In this document: one piece after another, positions 21,080 through 31,710 of the stretch
How the letters are laid out: every line of letters begins with the position of its first letter
Position numbering within the stretch: the first letter of the stretch is position 1
NCBI GenBank assembly: GCA_014526335.1
Contig: JACTAT010000223.1
Coordinates: 593,570 to 657,569 of the forward strand
Source of the DNA: Chrysaora quinquecirrha
Lineage: Eukaryota > Cnidaria > Scyphozoa > Semaeostomeae > Pelagiidae
DNA: 64,000 bases
Reading direction: 5' to 3'
Program-made: the position numbers and the translations under genes
The notes under the pieces: model-generated
Told to the model about the DNA's origin: nothing
Database searches by the model: none
What the model saw: only the letters and a program-made list of their open reading frames with translations

Positions 21080-21955
21080 CTAGTGTTGTAATAACCATTT
21101 ATGGTTATATTTGTTGAACAATTTCTTATTTGACATGGAGCGAATTTCTTGCGTGATTTGACTCCATATTTTGATGCCATTAAAAGTTATGAATTTTTTA
21201 CGGCATTCCATTGTCACCAGAGGGAAAGAGAATTGATTGGTAGTGGCTTGACGAGTTCTATAAGAGTGTCTTGTCGAAGTTTTCTGGAATAACTCACATA
21301 TAGTTGAAGTTATATTGTTATTGCTTACATCATACATTAATTTTGCAACTTCTAATTCATAGAGTTCTTCAAAGTTTAGGAGACCTAGTTTAGAAAACAA
21401 GGGTTTCGATTTAGATCTATAATCTGCTAAATTCATAATTCTTACTGCCCTTTTAAGACTTTGATTTACCTTACTGGTTGCACATTTTGAAGCATTACCC
21501 CAATTAATGAGACCCTAGTTTATATGAGGAGTCATAAAAACATGGTATAATTGTTTCAGAACATTAGTTGATACATAATGCCTCATTTTGGCAAGTATTC
21601 CAATACCTTTTGAAATGTTTATGTTAACATATTGAGAATGTTGCTTCCAGCTTAATTTGTTATCTATAAGAACGCCTAAATATTTTATACAATCTTTCTT
21701 TTTAATAGAATGGTTATCAATTTTAATATCAATGGTGGGAATCTGTTTTTTCTTCTTCGATATTATAAGGAAATTAGATTTATCAACATTAAGTGACAAT
21801 CTATTAGCTGAAAGCCATGTTGACACTTTGTTAAGTTTGCAATTTACTATTGTCTGAAGGTCCTTCGCATTTTTGTGAGAATAAAAAATGCTTGTATCAT
21901 CGGCAAAACATGAAATTTAATTATATTTGAGCAAGAAGGCAAGTCATTAAGCACC
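21080..21955 (-). pseudogene. LINE reverse transcriptase C-terminal part
   Basis: The minus strand reads LPSCSN and FADDTSIFYSH (motif C) near 21955-21885 with a frame change. Next is ORF 21826-21515 (STWLSANRLSLNVDKSNFL, then DCIKYLGVLIDNKLSW), the RT thumb. A further ORF, 21436-21080, has the C-terminal SYRTRQATTNQFSFP and W-x-x-I pattern common in cnidarian LINEs. A stop near 21515 and a frame change near 21450 break it. The upstream palm is absent. Confidence 0.82.
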
Positions 21956-21984
21956 CGTTCAGCACATTCTAAATGGACATTAAC

Positions 21985-22090
21985 CATATTCTAAAATTTA
22001 GAATGTGGGCTATGTCTATCCCAGTTGGTTAACTATACCAACGGTTGATTTAGAATATGGATAACTATCCATGAAAACACCAACTCGTGG
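21985..22090. repeat. Palindromic ATTCTAAA-containing region
   Basis: Several inverted and direct copies of ATTCTAAA/TTTAGAAT and ATAACTAT-like words lie at the left side of the foreign block, including a near-perfect 24-bp palindrome around 22008. Possibly one end of the piggyBac-bearing insert. Confidence 0.4.
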
Positions 22091-22344
22091 CTTTTCATAC
22101 AAATTCTTCCTTGCACATGCGCAAACCAAGTCTCCAGTCTGTGCTGCGTTTCTCGCTGTTTTGTGTTTGCCACTGCTGGTTGCCTAGCCACAGAACAGAT
22201 TTGTCTGGACTGGAAGTTCGTTGCTCTTCGTCCTCCTCTTTGATCAAAGCCATATTTTTCGGGTAAGTACTAGATTTACATTTTGCTAAGATGTGTAATG
22301 TCCTCAGTCTTAAACGTAAATGCTTTACCCTTTCGCGTCCACCA

Positions 22345-22410
22345 ACACGTTTCCGTGTTTTCATTCCCATGCCCTTGACATCCGCCAACACGTTTTTGTG
22401 TTTTCCAGGT
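22345..22410. repeat. Two copies of a CCAACACG...CGTGTT palindrome
   Basis: CAACACGTTTCCGTGTTTT near 22349 and CAACACGTTTTTGTGTTTT near 22388, 39 bp apart, about 200-250 bp before the piggyBac-type ATG. They could be subterminal transposase-binding repeats or regulatory sites. Confidence 0.45.
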
Positions 22411-22596
22411 GCCTTCCATAAATGGTCATTTTGCCAAATATAGACAATTTGAACATGTATATATTGTATTCCAAACAATAGAGGGAGAAAGACTACATAT
22501 GATTGGCTAGATTTCTCATAAGGGCTCAGTACTGAAAATTTTCACAATTCCCGTTCAAAGTTTCAATTTGTTGATTTTGATTTTCAAGCTCAAGGA

Positions 22597-23127
22597 ATGG
22601 CAGCCAGGCCCGATCACGACTTTGAATTTTACGATAGCGATGCTTCTAGTGAAGAAAACGACTTTAGTTCTGATGATGAAGATGAAGAGGAGCTTTTAAA
22701 TGCTTATGATGATATTTTTGGCTCTTCTGATGAAGAAGAGGACACAGAGTTTGAAGGTTTCGCGTATCAGCTGAGCAAGAACGTGAACTGGACGGAACAC
22801 AAGGAGCCGATTCTTAGGCCGTTTGAAAGACGAGCAACAAATGTGATGGATGAAGCAGTGAAAAATCCAGGCATCCAAGTACAAGTAAATGCAAGCTCGA
22901 AACCCTTTGACTTGTTCAAATTGTTTTTGACGGTTGAATTTGTCAGGGATGTTTTGGTCAAATTTACAAACTTGAATGCCAAGATGAAACGACGACAGAA
23001 TGGCGACAAAGGGAAGTGGGTGGAAACAACAGTTGATGAGATTTTTGCCTTTTTGGCATGTCTTATTATCATGAGTGTATCTTTTTTTGAACAAAAACTA
23101 TGCTTTTTTCATCTTTTCAGGCCATAA
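22597..23127 (+). pseudogene. piggyBac-type transposase, N-terminal fragment
   Basis: From ATG 22597 the protein begins with a Ser/Asp/Glu-rich acidic region (FYDSDASSEENDFSSDDEDE, further DEEE runs), typical of piggyBac-family N-termini. It then enters the DDE_Tnp_1_7 domain (SSKPFDLFKLFLTVEFVRDV, ETTVDEIFAFLACLII). The family continues for several hundred residues with three catalytic Asp residues; here similarity ends near residue 168, where a GTGTAT could be a splice donor or the break point. The rest of the transposase is absent, replaced by minus-strand KDZ sequence from about 23370. Confidence 0.75.
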
Positions 23128-23371
23128 AGTTTTTATCGTAACTTTAAATTCTTGTAATTTTTTTTAGATGAGAGACAAAACTAAAAAAACATAATATTCT
23201 TAAACTTCAGTCTTTTTTATATTTAGACTAGTGCCATCAGAAACTATAAATAAACTAGTGTTGTTTTTAATTGATAACAAACTTACTCTATTATTTAGCA
23301 CAAAAAATCATCACGGTAACAAAGTTTCATTTAGATTCAAAGCTATTGCATAGGCTATTTTCAAAATACTA

Positions 23372-24191
23372 TGTATTGCCAATTCCCTTCAAAAAGAAAG
23401 AAGCCTCTGTACCTTTCGAGTCAATGAAGACCATTTCTTTGGTGTTATGTATATTTCCACAGTCACCATGTCCTGGAGGTGATATGACAAAACTATATGG
23501 AAACAATGGAACGAACTGCCCATCCTGAAAGAAAAATTATAAATAAGGAAGAAGTTTTCATCACAATTCTACATGAATGGAAATCTATAAATTTGTTGTG
23601 TGTATAAAGCATAGGCCTATATTTTCCTTTTATTTTAAATACCTTCAACAGCTCAAGAACATGAAAATGATTCCTTCTGGAGTGCAGAGCAGTCGCACAA
23701 CTTAGGCAGAAATATTGCGACCACCCACAATCTTGACATCTACATACAGCTTTACTGGGGTTGGTGGTATTTTCAACGCATTCCACACACATTGTATTAG
23801 GCAGGTACCGGTTCTTTAAAAAACTTTCAAATGTGCTTTCTCGGTTGGTTTCCCATGCCTTTTCAGCTCCTATCTTTCTTCTTTCATACGTATTTTTCTT
23901 GTCTTCTTTAGCATCTAACAAAGTGGTTCCTAAAAAGGGATTTGCTGGGGCTAGATTACCAGTGTCTTCGCCATCCCGATCTGAAAATACAGAACCAGAG
24001 GATCCCAATGCGACGTCTTCATCATTATCTTTATTTCTTGATTCAGCAGTGATGTTCATGCTTTTAATAGTGACAGGAAGTTTTATTCGTTTAGTCGTGC
24101 CATTTTCTCAAACAATATTGACTGTGAGGAATGCAGGCTGAAGCGGTTTTAAGTTTTTCCTTCCGCTTGGCCTCCTCCTTTGGGGAGCCAT
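23372..24191 (-). pseudogene. KDZ-type transposase N-terminus with CxC2-like cysteine cluster
   Basis: ATG 24191 opens a basic N-terminus (MAPQRRRPSGRKNLKPLQ), followed in the same frame by one TGA near 24108 and then the ORF from 24059. Residues about 140-185 hold a cysteine cluster: CVECVENTTNP, CRCQDCGWSQYFCLSC and HSRRNHFHVLE. This C-x2-C, C-x-C-x2-C, C-x2-C, H pattern is that of CxC2 domains of Kyakuja-Dileera-Zisupton transposases. A GT donor after codon HVLELLK (23643) and an AG acceptor at 23524 join in phase to DGQFVPLF and MVFIDSKGT. The catalytic domain is absent. Alternative: another zinc-binding DNA-binding protein. Confidence 0.6.
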
Positions 24192-24194
24192 TTT

Positions 24195-24940
24195 GGTTCA
24201 TTGTATTAGCAACTTGTTTATGGTCAGAAATTAACTTTCCTTTAACATTTAGTTTTATATCTTGACAGGTCTGTGTTTTAGTTTTATTTAATATTTCATT
24301 TATTCCTTTCCAAATTTTTAGAGTCATTCTTAAAGTCCTTAAAGTATGATGAGTAATAGTCCTTTTTACTTGACCTGATTACGCGATTAAGTGTATTACA
24401 AAACATTCTATATCTTTCAAACTAAAAGTCATCTTTTGTTTTTATAAATTTTTAAGAAGTGTATTTTTGTTGAAATTTATTTAAGAATGCCCTTGGTAAT
24501 CCAGGGTTTGCGTTGTTGTCTCTTTAAACGTTTTGATTTAGACTTTAAAGGGGCGTATTTGTTTAATAGTTCTAAGAACTTGTTTTGAAAATGTTCATAA
24601 TTAGAGTTAATTTCAGAATTATGATTATTATTGTCACAAAAATTAATTTGCTCAGCTTCTTGTATATATGCTTCTATATTGAAATTTCGATAATCTCTAT
24701 ACGTGGTATTATTTTGATATTTATGTTTACTTAGTTGATTTCGGAAAAATGCAAAATTTGGTAAATGATCAGATATTTTATCAATTAAATTACCGCTTAT
24801 AGTAGAAGGGTCTAGTGAGTTCATAAAGATGTTATCTATCAAAGACGTTATGCTTGGCATTTTATTCTTATCTACCGAGGGAGAATTGAGGAGTTTAGGG
24901 AACTCATGATTATCATAGTAATTAAAATTTGAAAAGTTAG
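24195..24940 (-). pseudogene. LINE endonuclease C-terminus and linker
   Basis: ORF 24860-24477 shows SLIDNIFMNSL, ISDHLPNF (the S-D-H of apurinic endonucleases), then YRDYRNFN and KSKSKRLKRQQRKPWITKGIL, the normal post-endonuclease linker. ORF 24327-24195 continues with KIWKGINEIL and DHKQVANTMNQ, the segment just before RT. A stretch between 24477 and 24330 has a frame change. It is in the same orientation as 21080-21955 and matches the family at 1-1421. Confidence 0.8.
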
Positions 24941-24949
24941 TTATATTGT

Positions 24950-25226
24950 CAGTTCATCAAGCTGATAAAGTACTGAAAGATCACGATTTCACCAATTTTG
25001 ATAAAGAACATCCAAATTACTCTACAAGAAGCAAGAAAGTTATCGGGAAAATGAAAGACCAGCTTGGCGGTGTGGGAATGAAAGAATTTGTTGGATGGAG
25101 ATCAAAGATGTATAGCTGTCAAATCGATGATGGAAATACAATCAAAAGAGCAAAAGGAATAAAAAAGTATGCTGTGAAGAAGCAAATGAAGCATGAAGAT
25201 TATGTGAAACCCCTTCTTAATCTAAA
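24950..25226 (+). pseudogene. Maverick/Polinton-type DNA polymerase B, C-terminal part
   Basis: The frame reads DFTNFDKEHPNYSTRSKK, then KFVG-type EFVGWRSKMYSCQI and KRAKGIKKYAVKK, the thumb region of DNA_pol_B_2 polymerases after motif C. About 30 codons between YMDT at 20640 and this segment are lost, so the LINE insertion is associated with a deletion. Coding stops near 25226 at a junction with a minus-strand Gypsy-like fragment. Confidence 0.83.
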
Positions 25227-26590
25227 TTATCCTGGTTTGGTATTTGTGTATTGTTTGTGTGAATATGCTCTGTATGAGAAGGAAGTTCCACTGGTTGATC
25301 TCTTGAGTTTGTAACAGCTGTTTCATCATGTGAATTAGACTCTGGTGCCACTTGCTGAGCATTGTCTTGCTGCTTTTGAAAGTCGTCTTCATGTACTTTA
25401 CTGTACTCTTCACCAACGCAAGTTATACGGTAACAGGGAACTCTAACACACACATTACCAAGTCTTATAAACACTACTTTGCCTTCTTGCCTAATGACCT
25501 TGCCAGGACCTCTCCACTTTTGATCATCACTCTTGTAGTAAACTTTTCCCCTGTCTCGAACTGTCCTACAACTGCTCAAATTTGATGTCGCAGGTCTTTT
25601 TGAATTCTGACTGAAGTCTCAGCCTTGATAAAGGCTTGTCTTCAAGCATGTAATCATTCAAATTTTTGGCACATTGCTCGCTTATTGTTGTCCCTCTTTG
25701 GCTGGGGGTTGATCGACCATAACTGATGGCAAATTGAGATTTGAACCGAATACAAGTTGGTAAGGACAGTAGCCATATACCATCTGCGGGGCATTTTTGG
25801 CATTTATTGCCCATACAAGTGCAACATCTAAAGGCGTTTCAGGGTTATCTTCTAAGATCTTTGATACACAGTCATCAACAACAGCATGATTGCGCTCACA
25901 CAAACCATTTTGCCAAGGACTATAAGCAGCGGTGTTTAGAACTTCAATATTTAGGTTGGCACACATGTCTTTGTATTCTTCATTTGCGAATTCCCAACCA
26001 TGATCAGCAATGAATTTTCTTGGAGATCCCAATCCACTTCCAATCCACATTAACATAATCTGACTGAGAATGGTTTCTAGTGACTTGTTGTGAATGACTG
26101 AAGCAAGGCTAAACCTGGTAGCTACGTCAATGAGATGAAGAAAGTAAATACCAGGTCGCAAGACTTTGAGGTCCATAGCCACTACCTCATTGAATTCTGC
26201 TGCCATGGGGTAGACTAACCATCAGCCTCCAGCTAAAAAGGCTGGTTCCACCTTGATACTTGGTACTGAACTGGTCTCACTTGCCAAAGACTGCTTTTCA
26301 GAAAACTTCTTCAAAACACTACCCATTTGTTGAAATAATGTGTCTGTCTTCTCATAATAGACTCCCGTAGGCACTAACTGCCTGTCTTTTTGTTCCAAGC
26401 AAGCACCTTACAACAATTTAAATGCTTGTACTGACTCTGGAAGTGATATCTTAAAGCGGGTGGTTCTATTATAGTGCTTTTGAACTCCATAACATATTGA
26501 TCCATTGACATGGCAGAATCTCTTTTGAATCCATCAAAATCACTAAATGCTTCATAAGCTTCAGCCAACGCATGCTTCAGCCAACTCAAC
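25217..26590 (-). pseudogene. Gypsy-like element fragment: gag tail joined to integrase
   Basis: Minus-strand frames from 26590 read an LTR-element gag-like segment (YEAFSDFDGFKRDSAMSMDQ), near 26410-26240 QAFKLL, DRQLVPTGV and KVEPAF, and then, after a stop, the integrase from 26206 (VVAMDLKVL, LIDVATRFSLASVI, FIADHGWEFANEE, SPWQNGLCERNHAVVDD). The D, D and E of integrase are present. ORF 25579-25217 is the integrase C-terminal domain (GKVYYKSDD, KWRGPGKVI) with a PEST-like tail. Protease, RT and RNase H are missing between gag and integrase, so the piece is internally deleted; frame changes lie near 25690 and 26210. Confidence 0.78.
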
Positions 26591-26639
26591 TGTCAATAAA
26601 TCTACCATCTCAACATACGGAGAATGATCTATGACTCTT

Positions 26640-26955
26640 TATCTGGGGCTTCGCTGACGTTCCTATTCCTATACTTGGAGCTGATTTTCTTTCTCATTTT
26701 GGTCTCACAGTAAATGTACGTGAACGTGAATTGCTGAACACTAATACTCGTTTAACAATACATGGTATACATAGTTCTGTCACATCACCAAGACCTATGT
26801 TTGCCATCCCTGCAATGCCATCACCTTATAAAGAAATTTTACTGAAATTTCCTTCCATTACACGACCATGTTATCAAGAATCTGACGTAAAACACAATGT
26901 CACACATCACATTCGCACTCGCCACCAGGACTTCATTTCAATAGAAAAAGTTTAG
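26640..26955 (+). pseudogene. Gypsy-type protease/RT boundary fragment
   Basis: The plus strand reads DVPIPILGADFLSHFGLTV, the protease end and protease-RT linker of Gypsy elements, then VKHNVTHHIRT, the usual start of the RT domain. It ends in a stop at 26953. It lies in opposite orientation to both neighbouring Gypsy pieces, so it comes from a different copy. Confidence 0.75.
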
Positions 26956-27286
26956 GTTACCCAATCTGCAAGTTTCTCTGGTTTTCCCCTGTCTATTACT
27001 GTCCTGTGTTGACAATTGCACAATTGTTCAATCCAACAATTACTTGTAATCTCCTATGTTGAAAGATTCCTTACCATCGCTTGTCACCTTGAAATAGTTG
27101 GCAGCTGTGATGTTGACAGATCTAATTGTGCATTTGTGTAAGTACATCATGCATAAACAGGAAGCACCCAATTATTCTTACTTGTATAAAAATATAAATA
27201 TCATTGATTTAGTTTAGTTCAGTATATAGCAAACATCATGTTATCCATGTCTGTGTCATCTCTTTTAATGTGACTTCCGTCAAATA

Positions 27287-27407
27287 CACCAATTCAACAA
27301 ACATTACAATGACGATGAAAATAAAAGGTTAAAGAATCTTCATCGAAGAGAAATATGGAGGCTACAATTACAAAATCTCTACGATTGTAATGTTTGTTGA
27401 ATTGGTG
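27287..27407. mobile_element. 121-bp foldback with perfect 24-bp inverted ends
   Basis: Positions 27287-27310 (CACCAATTCAACAAACATTA...) and 27384-27407 are exact inverted copies around a 73-bp loop. Size and structure fit a tiny MITE or an inverted duplication. No certain target duplication: left flank AATA, right flank ATTC. Confidence 0.6.
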
Positions 27408-27409
27408 AT

Positions 27410-27690
27410 TCGACGATGTAATGGGTCAATTTCTTGCATTAGTTCTCTCACATCATTGCTTTAGAAAGGTGTTTCATTGTCATTGATTAACAATGGAATA
27501 CCGTATGTTGCAAATATTTCTCCCAGTTTAGTAATTGTTGATTTGGTTGATGTAGAAGTAACAATTTCAACTTCAGAGAATCTTCTATAGGCATCTATGA
27601 CGACTAACAAATATCCCCCAGTTAGTAGAGGTCCACAAAAATCAACATTCGCTGTGTGCCAAGTGGATGGAGGTAATTGTGTCATCTATA
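27410..27690 (-). pseudogene. Gypsy-type integrase core fragment
   Basis: ORF 27685-27461 reads PPSTWHTANVDFCGPLLTGG (first catalytic Asp), LVVIDAYRRFSEVE and FATYGIPLLINDNETPF (second Asp in ND-N form). It stops where the third catalytic residue should follow. Unrelated AT-rich sequence borders it on both sides. Confidence 0.78.
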
Positions 27691-30600
27691 TTAATAGTAA
27701 TAATAAATTTATTTTACGTTGGCTTTACATAGCTACATAAATTTATCAAAATGAAAGCTGATTAATGTCAACTATTTAAAACATACTTATTTAAAACAAT
27801 ATATAAAATCCTTATTATAACCGTATATACAATTGGTAAAAATCCATAGCTTAAAATCTGATACATGAATTCTGTAATAACTTCTTGATAAAACCCGAAA
27901 AATAATCATTCTATAAAAACCCAAGTTTTTGGATGAAAGACTGAAATATTTTGCAGAAGCATTCGCCACTAATCTAATTCTTTTTTCTGGCACAAATTGG
28001 ATGGGATGGCACAAATTTCAATTGTCACATTTGTTTGATTTTCTCGTTTTAAAGATCTTCCCAAATTTTTAGAATTTTTTTTGTTGAGAAGCAAATTATT
28101 AATTTTAATATTCATAGAAAATATATAAATTCTATTTATGTAAATAGTCGGATTTAATTAGTTTTATAAACGACTGTACTATGTAACCAACTTTAAAGAC
28201 GTTTGTTACTATTATTATTACAATTATTATTATGGAAATTCTGAAGTTTTGTACAGCTCAAAACTATTCAATAAGATTATTGATTTTCTCTGTTTTTGTA
28301 GAAGAGTTATATGTTTCTTGAGGAGAGGAGCTTATTTATGAAATGAAGAAGAAGTACAGCAAGGACGAAAGAAGACCAACTAGGTACGTTTGAAGTCCCT
28401 AAAAAATCTCTGAATCGACTCTACAATCTTGGACTATTCTCACTATTTTTGAAACGTAATATTCAATTTTGTCATAAATATTCATAAATGGTACAAAATA
28501 AAAATTAGCAAATGCATGATTAAAAAAGCAAGACTTCCCGATCATATTTTCGTCATCAACGCTCATCGTGGAAAACTTAGGCCTCACAACTGCACTCATT
28601 GCGCTTGCCCGCAACCGCTTCTACCCAAAACTGTTGTTCTAATATAATTTTAAAGCTTAGAAAGCCTCCTCATATTGCAATAGTTCATAGTTTCTATGTG
28701 TGTGCGTTGGATATCTGGGAGGTCATAAAAGCTCGCCTTCATTATCGTTTATTCAAGGTTTATCCTTTTGAAGTTAAGCGTTCACTTTTCATAAATGTTA
28801 TGTAAGCAGTGGCGCCATATTTCTATTGGTCTTTCTAAACCAATCAGAATGCCGAAACGCTTGATACGTTTTTCTTTCAAAATAGCCCTGGGAACGAGGT
28901 TGAGATGAGTTCAATCACCTTTTTCTCTACGACCTGCCTAACATAGTGATACTTCAAGATATTTAGTGCGTCAACGACTTTCCGGATTTCACGACAGTTC
29001 CAAAATAAATGTCAAGGTATAGGTGGGTGTGACAACAGAGCCACAAGTCCCTCCATCCTTGCTTTAAACACTATATTTCATTTCATATTTCATTATATTG
29101 TAACACAATCCAGTACAAGGTCTTGCAGGATGACGTTTACTGTCACAAAGACCAGTTAGTCGCTCTCACAGCATGGATGTTTCTGCAGCTCTTTAGAATG
29201 TGGGAAGCTTCTACTGTGATTTAATAACAACCGTATGTCGCTGCTACCCTGGGTGATGTCTATGCAGGGACGATGCACGAAGCAAAAACTTTCTCCTGAA
29301 ACACACTGGAATTCTTTACTTCATAATAATGAAAGTTATTTATATCTTATCTCAATACAATAATGACAGTCAATATATCAGACGATTTCTTTTCTTAGAT
29401 CACAACAAGACTCAGGGGGTCACCTTGCCTTAAACCTCTCTGAAGAGATGTCTTCGCTTAAACACCTGAAATTGCTAATATCTATGTATATGTATACCAT
29501 GTATGTCTCGGAAACACAGAAGAAACATTGAAGTTGTTTCTGACGGGACAGGTTTCATCCTTTCTAGTGGAATCTTTAGCATACCACACTATATACAGTA
29601 ACATTTAATTAAATATTGTGCTGTGCGACAGATTCCATTGTGGTAAGCACTTTACATAACAGGTCACAACGTTACCCCCACCCCCCTAGGGGCCAGGGCT
29701 TACTTTAAGGTAACCTTGGGTTTTTGGCAGACTGTCCAAATTCCAAAAACAGTAGACTTAGAGAGCAGAAAAAAGTTTCCTATAAAAAATCACGGCTGCC
29801 GAAAATCGTAGGCTGGTAGATTAAAACTACCGTTATCTTGGCTGACACACCTTGTGAATTTTGTTTGAGCATGCATCGTTCTTGAGGATGCCAAAAATTT
29901 CTAAAGACAGCCCGCGATATTGCAAGAACATTGCAATCGCGATATTAAGCATTTTGTGAGCTGTGAAAATTGACGAAATTTTTCAACATGTTCTTCTAAA
30001 TGATCTTATGCAGCGTTATGTACAACTTGGAAACATTTTCTAGATGATGAGATCATCCCTAAATGTTTGAACAAAACTGTGAAATTACTATTAAACATAT
30101 TTTTGCTCTTCCAAAGTTCTTGCACTTGTCAGCAGGACGGTGAATTCAAAATAAGGCACAATACACAATAGGTGCTACCGATATCATTGGCTCAGCAAGC
30201 TGTTCATCTGTATAACAGCAGAGGATTTACATCATATAATATCAATTGTCATTTATACACAAAGAAACTCTTAAGCTACAATTGTTACAATCTTTCTCTA
30301 CAAAACAAAATATACGAAGTAGAAAAATCATTTAAGTTTAAAAATCACTTTACTTATACTGCTAGCCCTTTGTCGCTTATCATCCAGTGTGTCTTTGTGG
30401 ATGGTGGTTAGTTGCATATTTCAAGGGGAATGTTATTCCAAGCCTTTAAATGCATTCGTAATCAGCAGGATTCTGGGAATGTCCAAAAGGATTCTTTAAG
30501 AACTGCCTATGGCAAAACTGAGTGGTTTTAATTGGGCTAAGGTCTTTGCGAAGGCTACATCTTGTCACCACACTTATTTCACTACTACTCAGAATCTATA

Positions 30601-30883
30601 AAATCAAAAGAATCTACAATGTGAAATGCTCTTCCCAATTTTGAAGGAACAATCTCAATAGGTTTGGCAGAAAGTTAACCTAAGATATGCTGACAGGGAC
30701 AGACATACTGGAGGTGTGGGGGGTGTCACCGTCCCCCCCCCCCCTCCAACGTTCTAATCTCATTTAGTAAACTTTGGTCTTGTTTGGTAAAATATTTCTG
30801 GGAATCATTTTTAGTTAGTTTATAGTTTTCATTTTTAGGCTCCAAAAGCATTGAAGTTGTCTATTCTGATTCCCTGGCAGTAG
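27691..30883. other. About 3.2 kb without a recognisable gene
   Basis: AT-rich DNA with scattered short ORFs (27787-28014, 28399-28614, 28599-28805, 30172-30411), none with recognisable similarity. It contains (ATT)n-type microsatellite near 28210-28235, a pair of opposed CCAAT boxes (TTCTATTGG...CCAATCAGAA) near 28818-28849, a C/G-rich stretch near 29670-29695 and a C homopolymer of about 13 near 30735. The ATG-led segment on the minus strand near 28600-28540 could be an exon but nothing supports it further. Confidence 0.6.
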
Positions 30884-30983
30884 CTTTCCTTCCCATCTCT
30901 GCCAATATTTTTCAAGAAAATATAACCAAATTTACACCATTCCACATCATCATTTCCGTTTTGAAAACTCAATCTCTGCATCA

Positions 30984-31710
30984 TTGGCTTTCGCATCATC
31001 TAAGGATAAGCAGCCTTTTGATACGACACCTGATGTAAGTCACAAGGACCAGATGTCTTTGCTTATAGGGTATGCAACTGAAGATTTTGAGGTTCACGGG
31101 CATCTGCTCAACATCACAATACCATCAGACAAGACTGGAGATGGTTTAGCAAGGACGGTAATGAAGTGCATAAATGAGCTAAATTTGCCCACAAGTGGAG
31201 TGTGCTTCCAGTATTACGATACCACTGCTTCCATGCCTGATATCTACAAAGGTGCTCAAAGTAAACTAAATGAACATGACTTGGACATAAATCTAATCTT
31301 TATGTAGAGCATGATTGTAGTGAGTCCAGTCTAGCAGATGATTTTTTTCTACCCTGCAACCATTGTACAACTTCATGACCAAAAGCACCTCTCGCTTTAA
31401 AAAGTAGAAAGATAATCTGATGGAACTAAAGGGTGCATTGTTGCTAAAAAGCTTGGCTGCATTGGGACAAACACCTTGGGCAGGAAGAGCTAAGGCTATA
31501 TAAGTTGTTTTATCAGGCCATAAACGTCTAATTCATCTGCTGGAAGAAATGAGATCCTGGAACGAGTATGATCGTGATGCATGCCTTACTATGAATAACC
31601 TATTAGGGAAGCTGAAGTCATTTAAATTTGTCCCAAGTTTAATTTTCTTCTAGAATATCATGCATGCACCAAAACAAGAGGTGACTGAAGTGCAAGAGAT
31701 TTAGTTTAAT
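30984..31710 (+). pseudogene. hAT-type transposase remnant (ZMYM1-like, DUF4371)
   Basis: ORF 30984-31307 reads FDTTPDVSHKDQMSLLIGYA and DFEVHGHLL, close to the D-E-T-T-D-x-S-H-K-E-Q-M pattern of the hAT catalytic region in ZMYM1/DUF4371 proteins, then YDTTASMPDIYKGAQSKL, matching G-Y-D-G-A-S-N-M-x-G-x-Y-K-G-x-Q. The first catalytic Asp (FDTT) is kept, while GYDGASNM has degenerated to YYDTTASM. Weak coding continues in other frames to about 31710 (LKSLAALGQTPWAGRAKA, LLEEMRSWNEYDRDA). No zinc finger, C-terminus or TIRs were found. Confidence 0.72.

Larger units (their letters stand above)
20641..24946 (-). mobile_element. LINE (CR1/L2-like), minus strand, inserted in the polymerase gene; contains foreign pieces
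   Basis: The 3' end lies at 20641 as a short tail repeat (TTTGA units). RT thumb and C-terminal coding follow at 21080-21955, then unrelated DNA with piggyBac and KDZ fragments (about 21960-24191), then LINE linker and endonuclease C-terminus (24195-24940). Polymerase coding stops at 20640 and resumes at about 24950, so the whole block is an insertion there. RT motifs 0-4 are missing between the two LINE parts, so the inner insertion came with a deletion or joins two LINE copies. Confidence 0.7.

Noticed and set aside
22095..22478. 127-codon minus-strand ORF
   Set aside because: Basic low-complexity translation, overlaps the probable 5' region of the piggyBac-type gene, no family seen.
27787..28014. 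75-codon minus-strand ORF
   Set aside because: AT-rich, no motifs, no neighbouring support.
29640..30000. Small inverted and direct repeats around CGCGATATTGCAA
   Set aside because: Too short and imperfect to separate from chance in AT-rich DNA.
30172..30411. 79-codon ORF in the gene-poor region
   Set aside because: Composition K/L/F/Y/N as expected for AT-rich non-coding DNA.
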